From: Tissierellia bacterium
Lineage (GTDB): Bacteria > Bacillota > Clostridia > Tissierellales > Sedimentibacteraceae
DNA length: 9,759 bases
Direction of reading: 5' to 3'
NCBI GenBank assembly: GCA_028700795.1
Contig: JAQVRY010000034.1
Location: 1 to 9,759 of the forward strand
Shown piece after piece: positions 1 to 6,681 of this stretch. The translations under genes were made by a program, and so were the position numbers. The stretch's first letter is position 1, and each line of letters begins with the position of its first letter. The notes beneath the pieces were generated by a model. The model ran no database searches and was not told where the DNA came from. It saw only the letters and a list, made by a program, of their open reading frames with translations.

Positions 1-167
1 AGGCAAGCAACAAGAGGGACTTAGAAGAAGGTATGGTATTCAGTATTGAGCCTGGTATTTATCTGGCAGGAAATTTCGGAATACGTATTGAGAATATTGT
101 CGCTGTAACTAAAGATGGAAATGAAGTATTAAATAAAGCCTCGAAAGAAATAAAAGTAATCTTGTAA
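1..167 (+). CDS. M24 family metallopeptidase (Xaa-Pro aminopeptidase/dipeptidase type), C-terminal fragment
   Basis: Only the last 54 codons are in the window; the reading frame starts at base 3 and stops with TAA at 165-167. The fragment carries the two C-terminal landmarks of the pita-bread metallopeptidases: EEGMVFSIEPGIYL and then GIRIEN. In this family the Glu of SIEPG and the Glu of RIE(D/N) are metal ligands of the dinuclear site. The short tail after RIEN (about 24 residues) is typical of bacterial Xaa-Pro peptidases, which remove or cleave next to proline in peptides in the cytoplasm. PepP-like and PepQ-like members cannot be told apart from so little sequence, so no symbol is given. 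It sits just upstream of further peptidase genes, but those appear to have their own promoter, which overlaps this stop codon. Confidence 0.88.
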   Translation, partial: ASNKRDLEEGMVFSIEPGIYLAGNFGIRIENIVAVTKDGNEVLNKASKEIKVIL

Positions 168-190
168 ATTTTTCATAAAGTAATTATAAT
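162..190 (+). promoter_or_regulatory. Sigma-A-type promoter for the M19 dipeptidase-signal peptidase-pepD unit
   Basis: TTGTAA at 162-167 (4 of 6 matches to the -35 consensus) and a perfect TATAAT at 185-190 are separated by exactly 17 bases. The -35 box includes the TAA stop codon of the upstream peptidase gene. Transcription would begin near 197, giving a leader of about 58 bases to the ATG at 255. The region is AT-rich, so chance matches are possible, but the exact spacer and perfect -10 make this a good candidate. It has not been tested. Confidence 0.6.
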
Positions 191-243
191 ACTAATTAAG
201 GTCCCCCATTATATAAGATTTATGGGTAATCATTATTCAATCG

Positions 244-250
244 AAGGAGA
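244..250 (+). promoter_or_regulatory. Ribosome binding site that fixes the start of the M19 dipeptidase
   Basis: AAGGAGA at 244-250 lies four bases before the ATG at 255. The earlier in-frame ATG at 222 has no purine-rich sequence at a suitable distance (the bases before it are TATATAAGATTT). This places the true start at 255 rather than 222. Confidence 0.75.
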
Positions 251-254
251 GCAA

Positions 255-1283
255 ATGGATTATAAAGAAATTGCTTTAGAATTACACAGAAATAATATTG
301 TGGTAGATACTCATTTAGACCTTGCAGGGGAAATTTACAACAGATACATAGCCGGGGAAAAGGAAGTAATTAAAAATTATTATCTTAAAAACTTTAAACA
401 AGGTGGATTTAGGTTAATTGTATCATCTTTATACATTAATGATTTATATTTGCCTGAAATGGCTTTAAGGGTCGCTTTAGGACAAATAAGAGCATTAATT
501 GAGGATGTGGAATTTTGCCAAGGCGAAGTAATATTGGTTAAAACTAAGGAAGACTTAAATACAGCAATAAATGAAAACAAAGTTGGAATAATTATCTCCT
601 TTGAGGGATTAGAGCCAATCGGAAGCGATATTGGTCTTTTAAGGATTTTTTATGATCTTGGCGTAAGAGCGGCAGGACTAGTGTGGAGCAGGAGAAATTA
701 TGTTGCTGACGGCTGCAGTTTTATCCCTGTTGAAGAAGGTCAAAGAGGAGGACTTACAAGGTTTGGAGTCAATGTTGTGAAAAATATGGAAGAAATGAAT
801 ATGCTTATTGATGTCAGCCATCTAAATGATGAAGGATTTTGGGATGTTGTTAAGTTTACTGAAAAACCTTTTATAGCTTCTCATTCGAATTCAAGGACAA
901 TTCACGGAAGTATGAGAAATTTGGCTGACGAGCAAATAAGAGCTATAGCAGATAGAAAAGGTGTTATAGGAATAAATGCAATCAGAGATATTGCAGGAGT
1001 AAGAGATGGCGAGGCTCCTATAAGCAAATTGGCAGATCACATTGAATATATAATAAATTTGGTAGGAGCAGACCATGTAGGTTACGGCTTTGACCTATGT
1101 AACGGATATTATGAAAGTGAATTGAAATTTAAATATATACCTTACAACAGCGATAGCTTAAGCTCTCATGTAGAGGCAGTTTTGCTTACAGAAGAGCTTT
1201 TAAGAAGAGGAATTTCTCAGGAAGAATGCAAACTCATAATAGGCGGCAATTTCTTCCGAATTTTCAACGACATTTTAATATAG
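255..1283 (+). CDS. M19 family (membrane/renal dipeptidase type) zinc dipeptidase
   Basis: Protein of 342 residues from ATG 255; an upstream in-frame ATG at 222 would add 11 residues but lacks a ribosome site. The family (PF01244) hydrolyses dipeptides with a two-zinc centre in an amidohydrolase-type barrel. The expected metal ligands are visible in order: H20 and D22 in DTHLDL, E117 in SFEG, H189 in IDVSHLND, H210 in ASHSNSR, and D280 in GYGFD. The arginine/asparagine motif SMRNLADEQ after the second His block is also kept. The length is normal for bacterial members. There is no signal peptide or membrane segment, so it is probably cytoplasmic, unlike the GPI-anchored animal enzyme. It is first in a three-gene unit, 13 bases upstream of the signal peptidase gene. 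The exact substrate preference (L,L or L,D/D-dipeptides) cannot be read from the sequence. Confidence 0.93.
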   Translation: MDYKEIALELHRNNIVVDTHLDLAGEIYNRYIAGEKEVIKNYYLKNFKQGGFRLIVSSLYINDLYLPEMALRVALGQIRALIEDVEFCQGEVILVKTKEDLNTAINENKVGIIISFEGLEPIGSDIGLLRIFYDLGVRAAGLVWSRRNYVADGCSFIPVEEGQRGGLTRFGVNVVKNMEEMNMLIDVSHLNDEGFWDVVKFTEKPFIASHSNSRTIHGSMRNLADEQIRAIADRKGVIGINAIRDIAGVRDGEAPISKLADHIEYIINLVGADHVGYGFDLCNGYYESELKFKYIPYNSDSLSSHVEAVLLTEELLRRGISQEECKLIIGGNFFRIFNDILI

Positions 1284-1296
1284 GCAGGAAGAATAG

Positions 1297-1875
1297 ATGA
1301 AAAACTTTTTAAATGATTTGGTTAAGCCTTTAACAGATTTGACTGATTCAAATATGTGGCGGAAATTAAGGTACTTTTTTAAAGAATGGGTTTTTCCTGT
1401 TGCAATAGCCTTAATTATTGTTTTATTCCTTAATAAATTTGTATTTATACTCGTAACAGTGCCAACGGGCTCAATGGAAGATACCATCATACCCGGAGAC
1501 AGACTATATGTAAACGAACTGTTTGATGTGGATAATTCAAAAAGAGGAGATATATTAGTATTCAAGTCAGATGAATTAGACAACAAAAGATTGGTAAAAA
1601 GACTGATAGGATTACCGGGAGAAACTGTTGAAATAAAAAGAGACGGAAGTATTTATGTAGACGGTGAAAAGCTCAAGGAGCCATATGCTGCAAGCTCCCA
1701 GGGAGAAGATAAAGTATTTGTTATACCTGAGAGTTTCTACTTCTTTTTAGGAGACAACAGACCTATATCCTATGATGCAAGGTATTGGAACGAACCTTAT
1801 ATAAGTGAAGATAAAGTAATTGGTAAGGTTGAATTCAGGTTTTTCCCGCTAAACAGGATAGGAGAAGTGAAATAG
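1297..1875 (+). CDS. lepB: Type I signal peptidase (S26A)
   Basis: Protein of 192 residues, the usual size for a Gram-positive (Sip-type) signal peptidase. It cuts signal peptides from proteins exported through Sec or Tat on the outer face of the membrane. A cytoplasmic N-terminus of about 30 residues is followed by one membrane segment (about 33-54). The catalytic Ser is S59 in PTGSMEDTI and the general-base Lys is K101 in VKRLIGLPGE. The GDNR box (GDNRPISYDARYW) follows, then a short C-terminus ending in FFPLNRIG. In that box the Ser before YD, the Asp and the Arg of the usual S-x-D-S-R motif are kept, but the second Ser is Ala. The start is supported by AGGAAG at 1286-1291, five bases before the ATG. 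It lies between two dipeptidase genes, 13 bases after the first and 8 bases before pepD, so all three are probably co-transcribed. The reason for that pairing is not evident. Confidence 0.95.
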   Translation: MKNFLNDLVKPLTDLTDSNMWRKLRYFFKEWVFPVAIALIIVLFLNKFVFILVTVPTGSMEDTIIPGDRLYVNELFDVDNSKRGDILVFKSDELDNKRLVKRLIGLPGETVEIKRDGSIYVDGEKLKEPYAASSQGEDKVFVIPESFYFFLGDNRPISYDARYWNEPYISEDKVIGKVEFRFFPLNRIGEVK

Positions 1876-1883
1876 GAGGAAAT

Positions 1884-3317
1884 ATGAGCAAGGTTTTAGA
1901 AGGTTTAAAACCGGAAAAGGTGTTTTATTATTTTGAGGAAATATCTAAAATACCCCGTTGTTCCGGAAAAGAAAAGCAAATTTCAGATTATCTGTACAAT
2001 TTTGCGAAATCAAGAGACTTAGAAGTAATACAAGATGAGCACCTAAATATAATCATTAAAAAGCCTGCTTCAAAGGGATATGAAAATGCACCTACGGTAA
2101 TGCTGCAGGGACACATGGACATGGTGTGCGAGAAAAACGAAGGTTTAGATCATGATTTTGACAAAGATCCAATAAAATTAAGAATTATGGACGGTTGTAT
2201 TTATGCATCAGACACAACCTTAGGTGCTGATAACGGTATAGCAGTGGCTTATGCATTATCTGTGCTTGATTCAGAGCTGCAGCATCCTGCCCTTGAGGTT
2301 TTAATAACAACAGATGAAGAAAAGGGAATGACAGGAGCTAATAATATTGATGGGAGCTTGTTTAAAAGTAAATATTTATTGAACTTGGACAGTGAAGAAG
2401 AAGGAGTGTTCACTTCAGGATGTGCAGGGGGAAGTGAGATTAATTTTAAAATACCCGTAAAACGTCAGAATTCAAAGGACAATGCATTTAAAATAAGCGT
2501 CAAAGGATTGTCCGGAGGTCATTCAGGTACAGATATACACAAAGAAAAAGGGAATGCTAATAAAATTTTAGGAAGAATTCTTTATGATTTAATAGATGAT
2601 GTTGAATTAGCAAGTATTGAGGGAGGCTCAAAAACAAATGCCATACCGAGAGAATCAAATGCCATAATCACTATTAACAATTTCGATAAAGTAAATGAAA
2701 AAATTGATAAATGGAATGAAATACTTAAAAATGAATATGCATTTACAGACCCATCAATAACAGTAACATTAACAGATTTAAATAAAGAAGTATTTCCTTT
2801 GGGAAAAGAAATATATAGAAAAACAGCTGCTTTAATAAATTTAATTCCTGTTGGTGTACTATCAAGAAGCACGGCTATTGAGCTGGTTATAAGCTCCAAT
2901 AACTTAGGGGTTATTACTACTGATGAAAAGTATATAACATTATTCAATCATCCAAGGAGCAGTGTTGTAACATTACTTACAAAAAATTTCATTCCGGCCA
3001 TGAAACAGTTAGCTTATCAAATAGGTGTAGAGTATGAAATTGGAAGTTATTATCCCGGCTGGGAATATGCAAAGGAATCTAAAATCAGAGATATTTGCAT
3101 TGAAGTTTACAGGGATATGTTTAATAAGGAGCCTGTTGTCGGTGCAATACATGCAGGATTGGAATGCGGACTTCTAATGGATAAAATTCCGGGACTTGAT
3201 GCAATATCTATGGGACCGGATGCATATGACGCTCATTCTCCAAATGAGCATGTAAGTATAAAATCGGTAGGAAATATTTATAATTTATTATGTGAAATAC
3301 TAAAGAAAATAAAATAG
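1884..3317 (+). CDS. pepD: Aminoacyl-histidine dipeptidase / Xaa-His dipeptidase (M20C, PepD)
   Basis: Protein of 477 residues, close to the size of E. coli PepD (carnosinase). The family hydrolyses unblocked dipeptides, classically Xaa-His, in the cytoplasm. The M20 metal and catalytic residues are in order: H77 and catalytic D79 in LQGHMDMVCEK, bridging D116 in LGADNG, general base E145 with ligand E146 in TTDEEKGMTGA, D169 in NLDSEEEG, and H451 in DAHSPNEH. The SGGHSGTDIH stretch belongs to the dimerisation (lid) domain between the two halves of the catalytic domain, and HAGLECGLL is a typical C-terminal M20C block. The start has AGGAGGA at 1874-1880, which overlaps the stop codon of the signal peptidase gene, suggesting translational coupling. 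A terminator follows within about 12 bases of the stop, so this is the last gene of its unit. Confidence 0.95.
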   Translation: MSKVLEGLKPEKVFYYFEEISKIPRCSGKEKQISDYLYNFAKSRDLEVIQDEHLNIIIKKPASKGYENAPTVMLQGHMDMVCEKNEGLDHDFDKDPIKLRIMDGCIYASDTTLGADNGIAVAYALSVLDSELQHPALEVLITTDEEKGMTGANNIDGSLFKSKYLLNLDSEEEGVFTSGCAGGSEINFKIPVKRQNSKDNAFKISVKGLSGGHSGTDIHKEKGNANKILGRILYDLIDDVELASIEGGSKTNAIPRESNAIITINNFDKVNEKIDKWNEILKNEYAFTDPSITVTLTDLNKEVFPLGKEIYRKTAALINLIPVGVLSRSTAIELVISSNNLGVITTDEKYITLFNHPRSSVVTLLTKNFIPAMKQLAYQIGVEYEIGSYYPGWEYAKESKIRDICIEVYRDMFNKEPVVGAIHAGLECGLLMDKIPGLDAISMGPDAYDAHSPNEHVSIKSVGNIYNLLCEILKKIK

Positions 3318-3328
3318 TTTTAACAAGT

Positions 3329-3370
3329 GGATATGTTATCGTTGTTTTTACAATGGTGACATATTCTTTT
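3329..3370 (+). terminator. Intrinsic terminator after pepD
   Basis: An RNA stem of 17 base pairs can form between 3329-3345 (GGATATGTTATCGTTGT) and 3350-3366 (ACAATGGTGACATATTC) around a TTTT loop, followed directly by TTTT at 3367-3370. Four of the pairs are G-U wobbles. They pair only in + strand RNA (on the other strand they become A-C mismatches), so it acts in the direction of pepD. The stem is long but AT-rich and the U-tract is short, so efficiency may be moderate. Confidence 0.7.
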
Positions 3371-3502
3371 AAATGACCGTAATTTAAAAGCTTTAAGAAA
3401 GGGTTTATTAGTTGTAGAGATAGCTAAATTGTAAGCATATCAATAATTTTAATGCCATTTTTTACTATAATTATTCAGGCGAAGTATAAAAATAAAAATC
3501 TA
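3371..3502. other. Non-coding spacer between pepD terminator and opp promoter
   Basis: Together with the flanking signals, the 306-base gap between pepD and oppB contains the terminator at its left end and the promoter and leader at its right end. The part in between is AT-rich and has no open reading frame I would defend. It contains a 9-base AT-rich inverted repeat (3366-3374 with 3382-3390) that overlaps the terminator tail, and an isolated TATAAT at 3466-3471 without a -35 partner. I see no RNA gene in it. Confidence 0.6.
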
Positions 3503-3531
3503 TTGAAATAATTAAACTGAAGTGATATAAT
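3503..3531 (+). promoter_or_regulatory. Strong sigma-A promoter of the opp operon
   Basis: TTGAAA at 3503-3508 (4 of 6 to consensus, including the TTG) and a perfect TATAAT at 3526-3531 are spaced by 17 bases. The -10 is preceded by TG at 3523-3524, giving an extended -10 (TGATATAAT). Transcription should begin near 3538, leaving a leader of about 85 bases before oppB. No repressor-binding motif that I recognise is visible at the promoter itself. Confidence 0.75.
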
Positions 3532-3562
3532 ATTATTGTTCCAAACAGAATTAAGATGACTT

Positions 3563-3598
3563 TGAGGATGTTGCACAATTTCACTTTTAACATCCTCA
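3563..3598 (+). promoter_or_regulatory. Leader hairpin upstream of oppB
   Basis: A perfect 10-bp inverted repeat, TGAGGATGTT (3563-3572) and AACATCCTCA (3589-3598), encloses a 16-base loop. It lies about 25-60 bases downstream of the predicted start of transcription and 15 bases before the oppB ribosome site GGAGG (3614-3618). No U-tract follows, so it is not an intrinsic terminator. It may be an mRNA-stabilising or translation-control hairpin, or a DNA operator. The sequence does not decide which. Confidence 0.5.
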
Positions 3599-3623
3599 CC
3601 ATATTGAAATATCGGAGGTAATA

Positions 3624-4550
3624 ATGGATTCAAAATTAGCTTTATACATTGTTAAGAGGCTGACTTTGGCAGTGGTTACTATATTTTTAATTATCACCAT
3701 TACTTTTTTCGTAATGCACCAAGTTCCCGGTGGTCCCTTCTTGAGTGAAAAAGCACCAAGCCCGGCTGTTACAGCAGCTTTGGAAGCAAAATACGGTTTG
3801 GACAAACCTAAGTCAGAACAGTATACAACTTATCTGAAGGGTATTTTAAAAGGTGACTTTGGTCCTTCTATTAAACAAAGAGGAAGAGATGTTACCACAG
3901 TTATCATGAAAGGTTTTGAAGTAAGCATGAGATTAGGTGGAACTGCTGCGGTGATAGCATTGACTTTAGGTTTAATATTAGGCTCTTTAGCAGCGATTTT
4001 CCATAATAGTATAATAGATAAAATAATTATGGTTGTAACAACCGGATTGGTTGCCATGCCGTCATTTATTGTAGCAACACTGCTTTTGTTATTTTTTTGT
4101 GTCTGGTTGGGAATATTTCCTGCCAACGGCAATGAGCCGGGAGGACTTATACTGCCTATTATATCACTTAGTCTCTATCCTATGTCTTATACAACAAGAC
4201 TTACAAGGTCCAGCATGCTTGATGTATTGAGTCAGGATTATATAAGAACAGCAAGAGCAAAGGGAGTGAAACCATCAAAGGTATTATTTAAACATGCTCT
4301 CCGAAATGCTGTAACACCGGTTGTAACATATGCAGGACCAATGATTGCATATATTGTGACGGGAAGTTTGGTTGTTGAAAAAATATTTGCAGTACCGGGG
4401 CTTGGAAAAGAATTTGTTTCAAGCATTATAAACCGTGATTACACTATGATTATGGGAACCACAATATTTTTAGGAACTCTTATAATTATAATGATGCTTG
4501 TTTCAGATATTTTGTATAAAGTATTTGACCCAAGAATAGAATTAGGATAG
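3624..4550 (+). CDS. oppB: Oligopeptide ABC transporter, permease OppB
   Basis: Membrane protein of 308 residues, the usual size for OppB/DppB. It starts with the classic N-terminal block YIVKRL followed by the first membrane segment (about 13-33) and MHQVPGGPF. About five more hydrophobic segments follow. The cytoplasmic coupling loop (EAA motif), which contacts the ATPases, is visible at about 205-228: DYIRTARAKGVKPSKVLFKH, then ALRN. The protein ends in FDPRIELG, typical of the family. The start has GGAGG at 3614-3618, five bases before the ATG. It is the first gene of the opp operon, 18 bases before oppC. With OppC it forms the channel for peptide import. Dipeptide (Dpp) or nickel specificity cannot be excluded from the permease alone, but the binding protein gene in the operon favours peptides. 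Confidence 0.93.
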   Translation: MDSKLALYIVKRLTLAVVTIFLIITITFFVMHQVPGGPFLSEKAPSPAVTAALEAKYGLDKPKSEQYTTYLKGILKGDFGPSIKQRGRDVTTVIMKGFEVSMRLGGTAAVIALTLGLILGSLAAIFHNSIIDKIIMVVTTGLVAMPSFIVATLLLLFFCVWLGIFPANGNEPGGLILPIISLSLYPMSYTTRLTRSSMLDVLSQDYIRTARAKGVKPSKVLFKHALRNAVTPVVTYAGPMIAYIVTGSLVVEKIFAVPGLGKEFVSSIINRDYTMIMGTTIFLGTLIIIMMLVSDILYKVFDPRIELG

Positions 4551-4568
4551 GAAGAGAGGATGTGACAG

Positions 4569-5648
4569 ATGAATAATATTGATAAAATGCCTAAAAAGAA
4601 TCCTCTTGGTTTTCAACTTAATTTGAAGGATTTTGAAAAAGCAACAGATGAAGAAAAAGCTCAGAAGGTAATAATGAGTGAAAGCATGACTTTCTTTAGG
4701 GATGGCATGAGACGGTTAAGAAAGAATAGAATTGCAATGACCTGCTTGACTGTATTAATTCTTATAGCATTAATAGTAACATTAGTGCCTATGGTATATC
4801 CATATACCTATGAGCAGCAATTGGGAGTAGAACAGGGAAAAAGAATTGATAAAACTTATAACAATTTAAAACCATTAGAATATGGAGAAACAGAGTTAGA
4901 GCGTATCGCAAACGGTGAAAATATATTTCCTCATATATTTGGAACTGATTCTGCAGGAAGAGATTATGGAATAAGAGTTATATACGGAGCAAGAATTTCC
5001 TTGCTGGTAGGTTTTTTTGCAGCAATAATTGTGTTGATTATAGGTGTGGTTTACGGCTCCATTTCAGGTTATTTTGGGGGGAAAACTGACCTATTTATGA
5101 TGAGAATTGTTGATATAATTTATTCGTTGCCGGATATGCTTATAATAATTTTGTTATCAGTTGTTTTAAATGAAGTATTACAGCCTAAGATAGAAGGTAC
5201 TGCACTTGCAAAAGTAGGTACTGATATGATAAGTATATTTATTGTATTTGGTTTGTTATATTGGGTAAGCATGGCAAGACTTGTACGTGGTCAGATTTTA
5301 TCTATAAAACAAAATGAATATATTTTAGCGGCAAAATCGGTTGGCTCCAGTCCATGGAGAATTATAAAGAAACATTTGCTTCCAAACTCTATGAGTGTTA
5401 TAATTATTTCTACTGCTTTGCAGATCCCGTCAGCTATATTTACAGAAAGTTATTTGAGCTTTCTTGGTTTGGGTGTTTCAATACCAATGCCCAGTTTAGG
5501 CTCTTTAGCATCGGATGCATTGTCGGGAATTTACAGTTATCCTTATAGACTGATTATACCTGCAATAGCTATTTGGTTGATAGTTTTGTCCTTTAACCTG
5601 TTGGGTGACGGGCTTAGAGATGCATTTGACCCAAAATTAAAGAAGTAG
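4569..5648 (+). CDS. oppC: Oligopeptide ABC transporter, permease OppC
   Basis: Membrane protein of 359 residues, at the long end for OppC because of a charged cytoplasmic N-terminus of about 55 residues. The OppC N-terminal block (FFRDGMRRLRKNRIAMTCL) leads into the first membrane segment (about 57-77). An external loop follows, then FGTDSAGRD, a strong family signature, and the core membrane domain. The EAA coupling loop begins at E250: EYILAAKSVGSSPWRIIKKH, then LLPN. The C-terminus GLRDAFDPKLKK is also typical. The start is supported by GAGAGGA at 4554-4560, eight bases before the ATG. It lies 18 bases after oppB and 10 bases before oppD, within one operon, and pairs with OppB to form the translocation path. 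Confidence 0.94.
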   Translation: MNNIDKMPKKNPLGFQLNLKDFEKATDEEKAQKVIMSESMTFFRDGMRRLRKNRIAMTCLTVLILIALIVTLVPMVYPYTYEQQLGVEQGKRIDKTYNNLKPLEYGETELERIANGENIFPHIFGTDSAGRDYGIRVIYGARISLLVGFFAAIIVLIIGVVYGSISGYFGGKTDLFMMRIVDIIYSLPDMLIIILLSVVLNEVLQPKIEGTALAKVGTDMISIFIVFGLLYWVSMARLVRGQILSIKQNEYILAAKSVGSSPWRIIKKHLLPNSMSVIIISTALQIPSAIFTESYLSFLGLGVSIPMPSLGSLASDALSGIYSYPYRLIIPAIAIWLIVLSFNLLGDGLRDAFDPKLKK

Positions 5649-5658
5649 GAGGAATGAA

Positions 5659-6681
5659 ATGAGTTTATTATCAGTAAAAGATTTGTACACTTCATTTTTC
5701 ACTTCTTCCGGCGAGGTGAAGGCAGTTAACGGAATATCATTTAACTTAGAAGAAGGTAAGGTTTTGGGTATTGTTGGTGAGTCAGGCTCAGGAAAGAGTG
5801 TTACAGCATATTCCATACTTCAAATTCTAACAAATCCCGGAAGAATTGTAAGTGGCAGCATAAAATTAAAAGGGCAGGAATTGGTTGGCTGCAGCAAAGA
5901 ATATATGCAGAAAATCAGAGGAAATCAAATAAGTATTATTTTCCAAGACCCTATGACAAGTTTAAACCCTGTATTTACAATTGGAAATCAATTAATGGAA
6001 GCAATTTTGCTTCATACAAAAAGAAATAAAAAACAAGCTAAAGATAGAGCTATTGAAATGCTCAAATTGGTGGGTGTGAATGAACCGGAAAAAAGAATAG
6101 AACAGTATCCACATGAGTTTTCAGGAGGTATGAGGCAAAGAGTTATGATTGCAATGGCTCTTGCATGTGAACCTGATATTTTGATAGCGGATGAACCTAC
6201 AACAGCTTTAGATGTTACAATTCAAGCTCAAATACTAGACTTGATGAAGGAATTGCAAAAGAAATTAAGTATGGCAATCATCCTGATTACTCATGACTTA
6301 GGAGTAGTGGCAGAAATGTGTGATGATATAATTGTTATGTATGCAGGACAAATATCAGAAAGAGGAACGTCTGATGATATTTTCTATAATCCTAAGCATG
6401 AATATACAAAAGGACTGCTGAAATCCATACCTACAGTCCAAGATGAAAAACTACGTCTTAAGCCAATTGGAGGTAATCCGGTTGATTTATTAAACATGCC
6501 GGATGGGTGTCCTTTTGCATCAAGATGTGAAAATGCAATGAAAGTTTGTTTAACTGTAAATCCTGTTGAACTTAAAATAAATGATAAACACGCAACCAGA
6601 TGTTGGATGTATGCAAGAGAAGAAATTGAAAATGGAACTCTTACAAAAAAACAAGTAGAGGAGATGTATCATGGAAAATAA
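5659..6681 (+). CDS. oppD: Oligopeptide ABC transporter, ATP-binding protein OppD
   Basis: Cytoplasmic ATPase of 340 residues. All ABC motifs are intact: Walker A GESGSGKS at 40-47 (K46), Q-loop Q96 in FQDPMTSLNP, signature SGGMRQR from S155, Walker B ending in D178 with catalytic E179 (ADEP), and switch His H212 in THDL. The C-terminal OppD/F extension (oligo_HPY region) includes GCPFASRC and four Cys at 284, 290, 297 and 315, the pattern of the cysteine cluster that holds a [4Fe-4S] group in characterised OppD/DppD proteins. The start has AGGAGG at 5647-5652 overlapping the oppC stop. Its 3' end overlaps oppF by 11 bases, a sign of translational coupling of the two ATPases, which are needed in equal amounts. 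Confidence 0.95.
   Translation: MSLLSVKDLYTSFFTSSGEVKAVNGISFNLEEGKVLGIVGESGSGKSVTAYSILQILTNPGRIVSGSIKLKGQELVGCSKEYMQKIRGNQISIIFQDPMTSLNPVFTIGNQLMEAILLHTKRNKKQAKDRAIEMLKLVGVNEPEKRIEQYPHEFSGGMRQRVMIAMALACEPDILIADEPTTALDVTIQAQILDLMKELQKKLSMAIILITHDLGVVAEMCDDIIVMYAGQISERGTSDDIFYNPKHEYTKGLLKSIPTVQDEKLRLKPIGGNPVDLLNMPDGCPFASRCENAMKVCLTVNPVELKINDKHATRCWMYAREEIENGTLTKKQVEEMYHGK

Noticed and set aside
168..182. CodY-box-like sequence between the -35 and -10 of the first promoter (about 11 of 15 matches)
   Set aside because: Four mismatches in very AT-rich DNA is close to what chance gives, and no second site is seen at the opp promoter. A motif scan against the genome's own CodY sites would be needed.
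205..226. CCCAT/ATGGG inverted repeat in the M19 leader
   Set aside because: Only five pairs with a 12-base loop and no U-tract; too weak to call a terminator or riboswitch.
222..254. Upstream in-frame start adding 11 residues to the M19 dipeptidase
   Set aside because: No ribosome site before it, while the ATG at 255 has AAGGAGA four bases upstream and the added residues match no family feature.
3366..3390. 9-bp AT-rich inverted repeat after the pepD terminator
   Set aside because: All but one pair are A-T, it has no following U-tract on either strand, and it overlaps the better-supported terminator.
3466..3471. TATAAT hexamer as a second opp promoter
   Set aside because: No -35-like sequence at 16-18 bases upstream; the promoter at 3503-3531 is far better.
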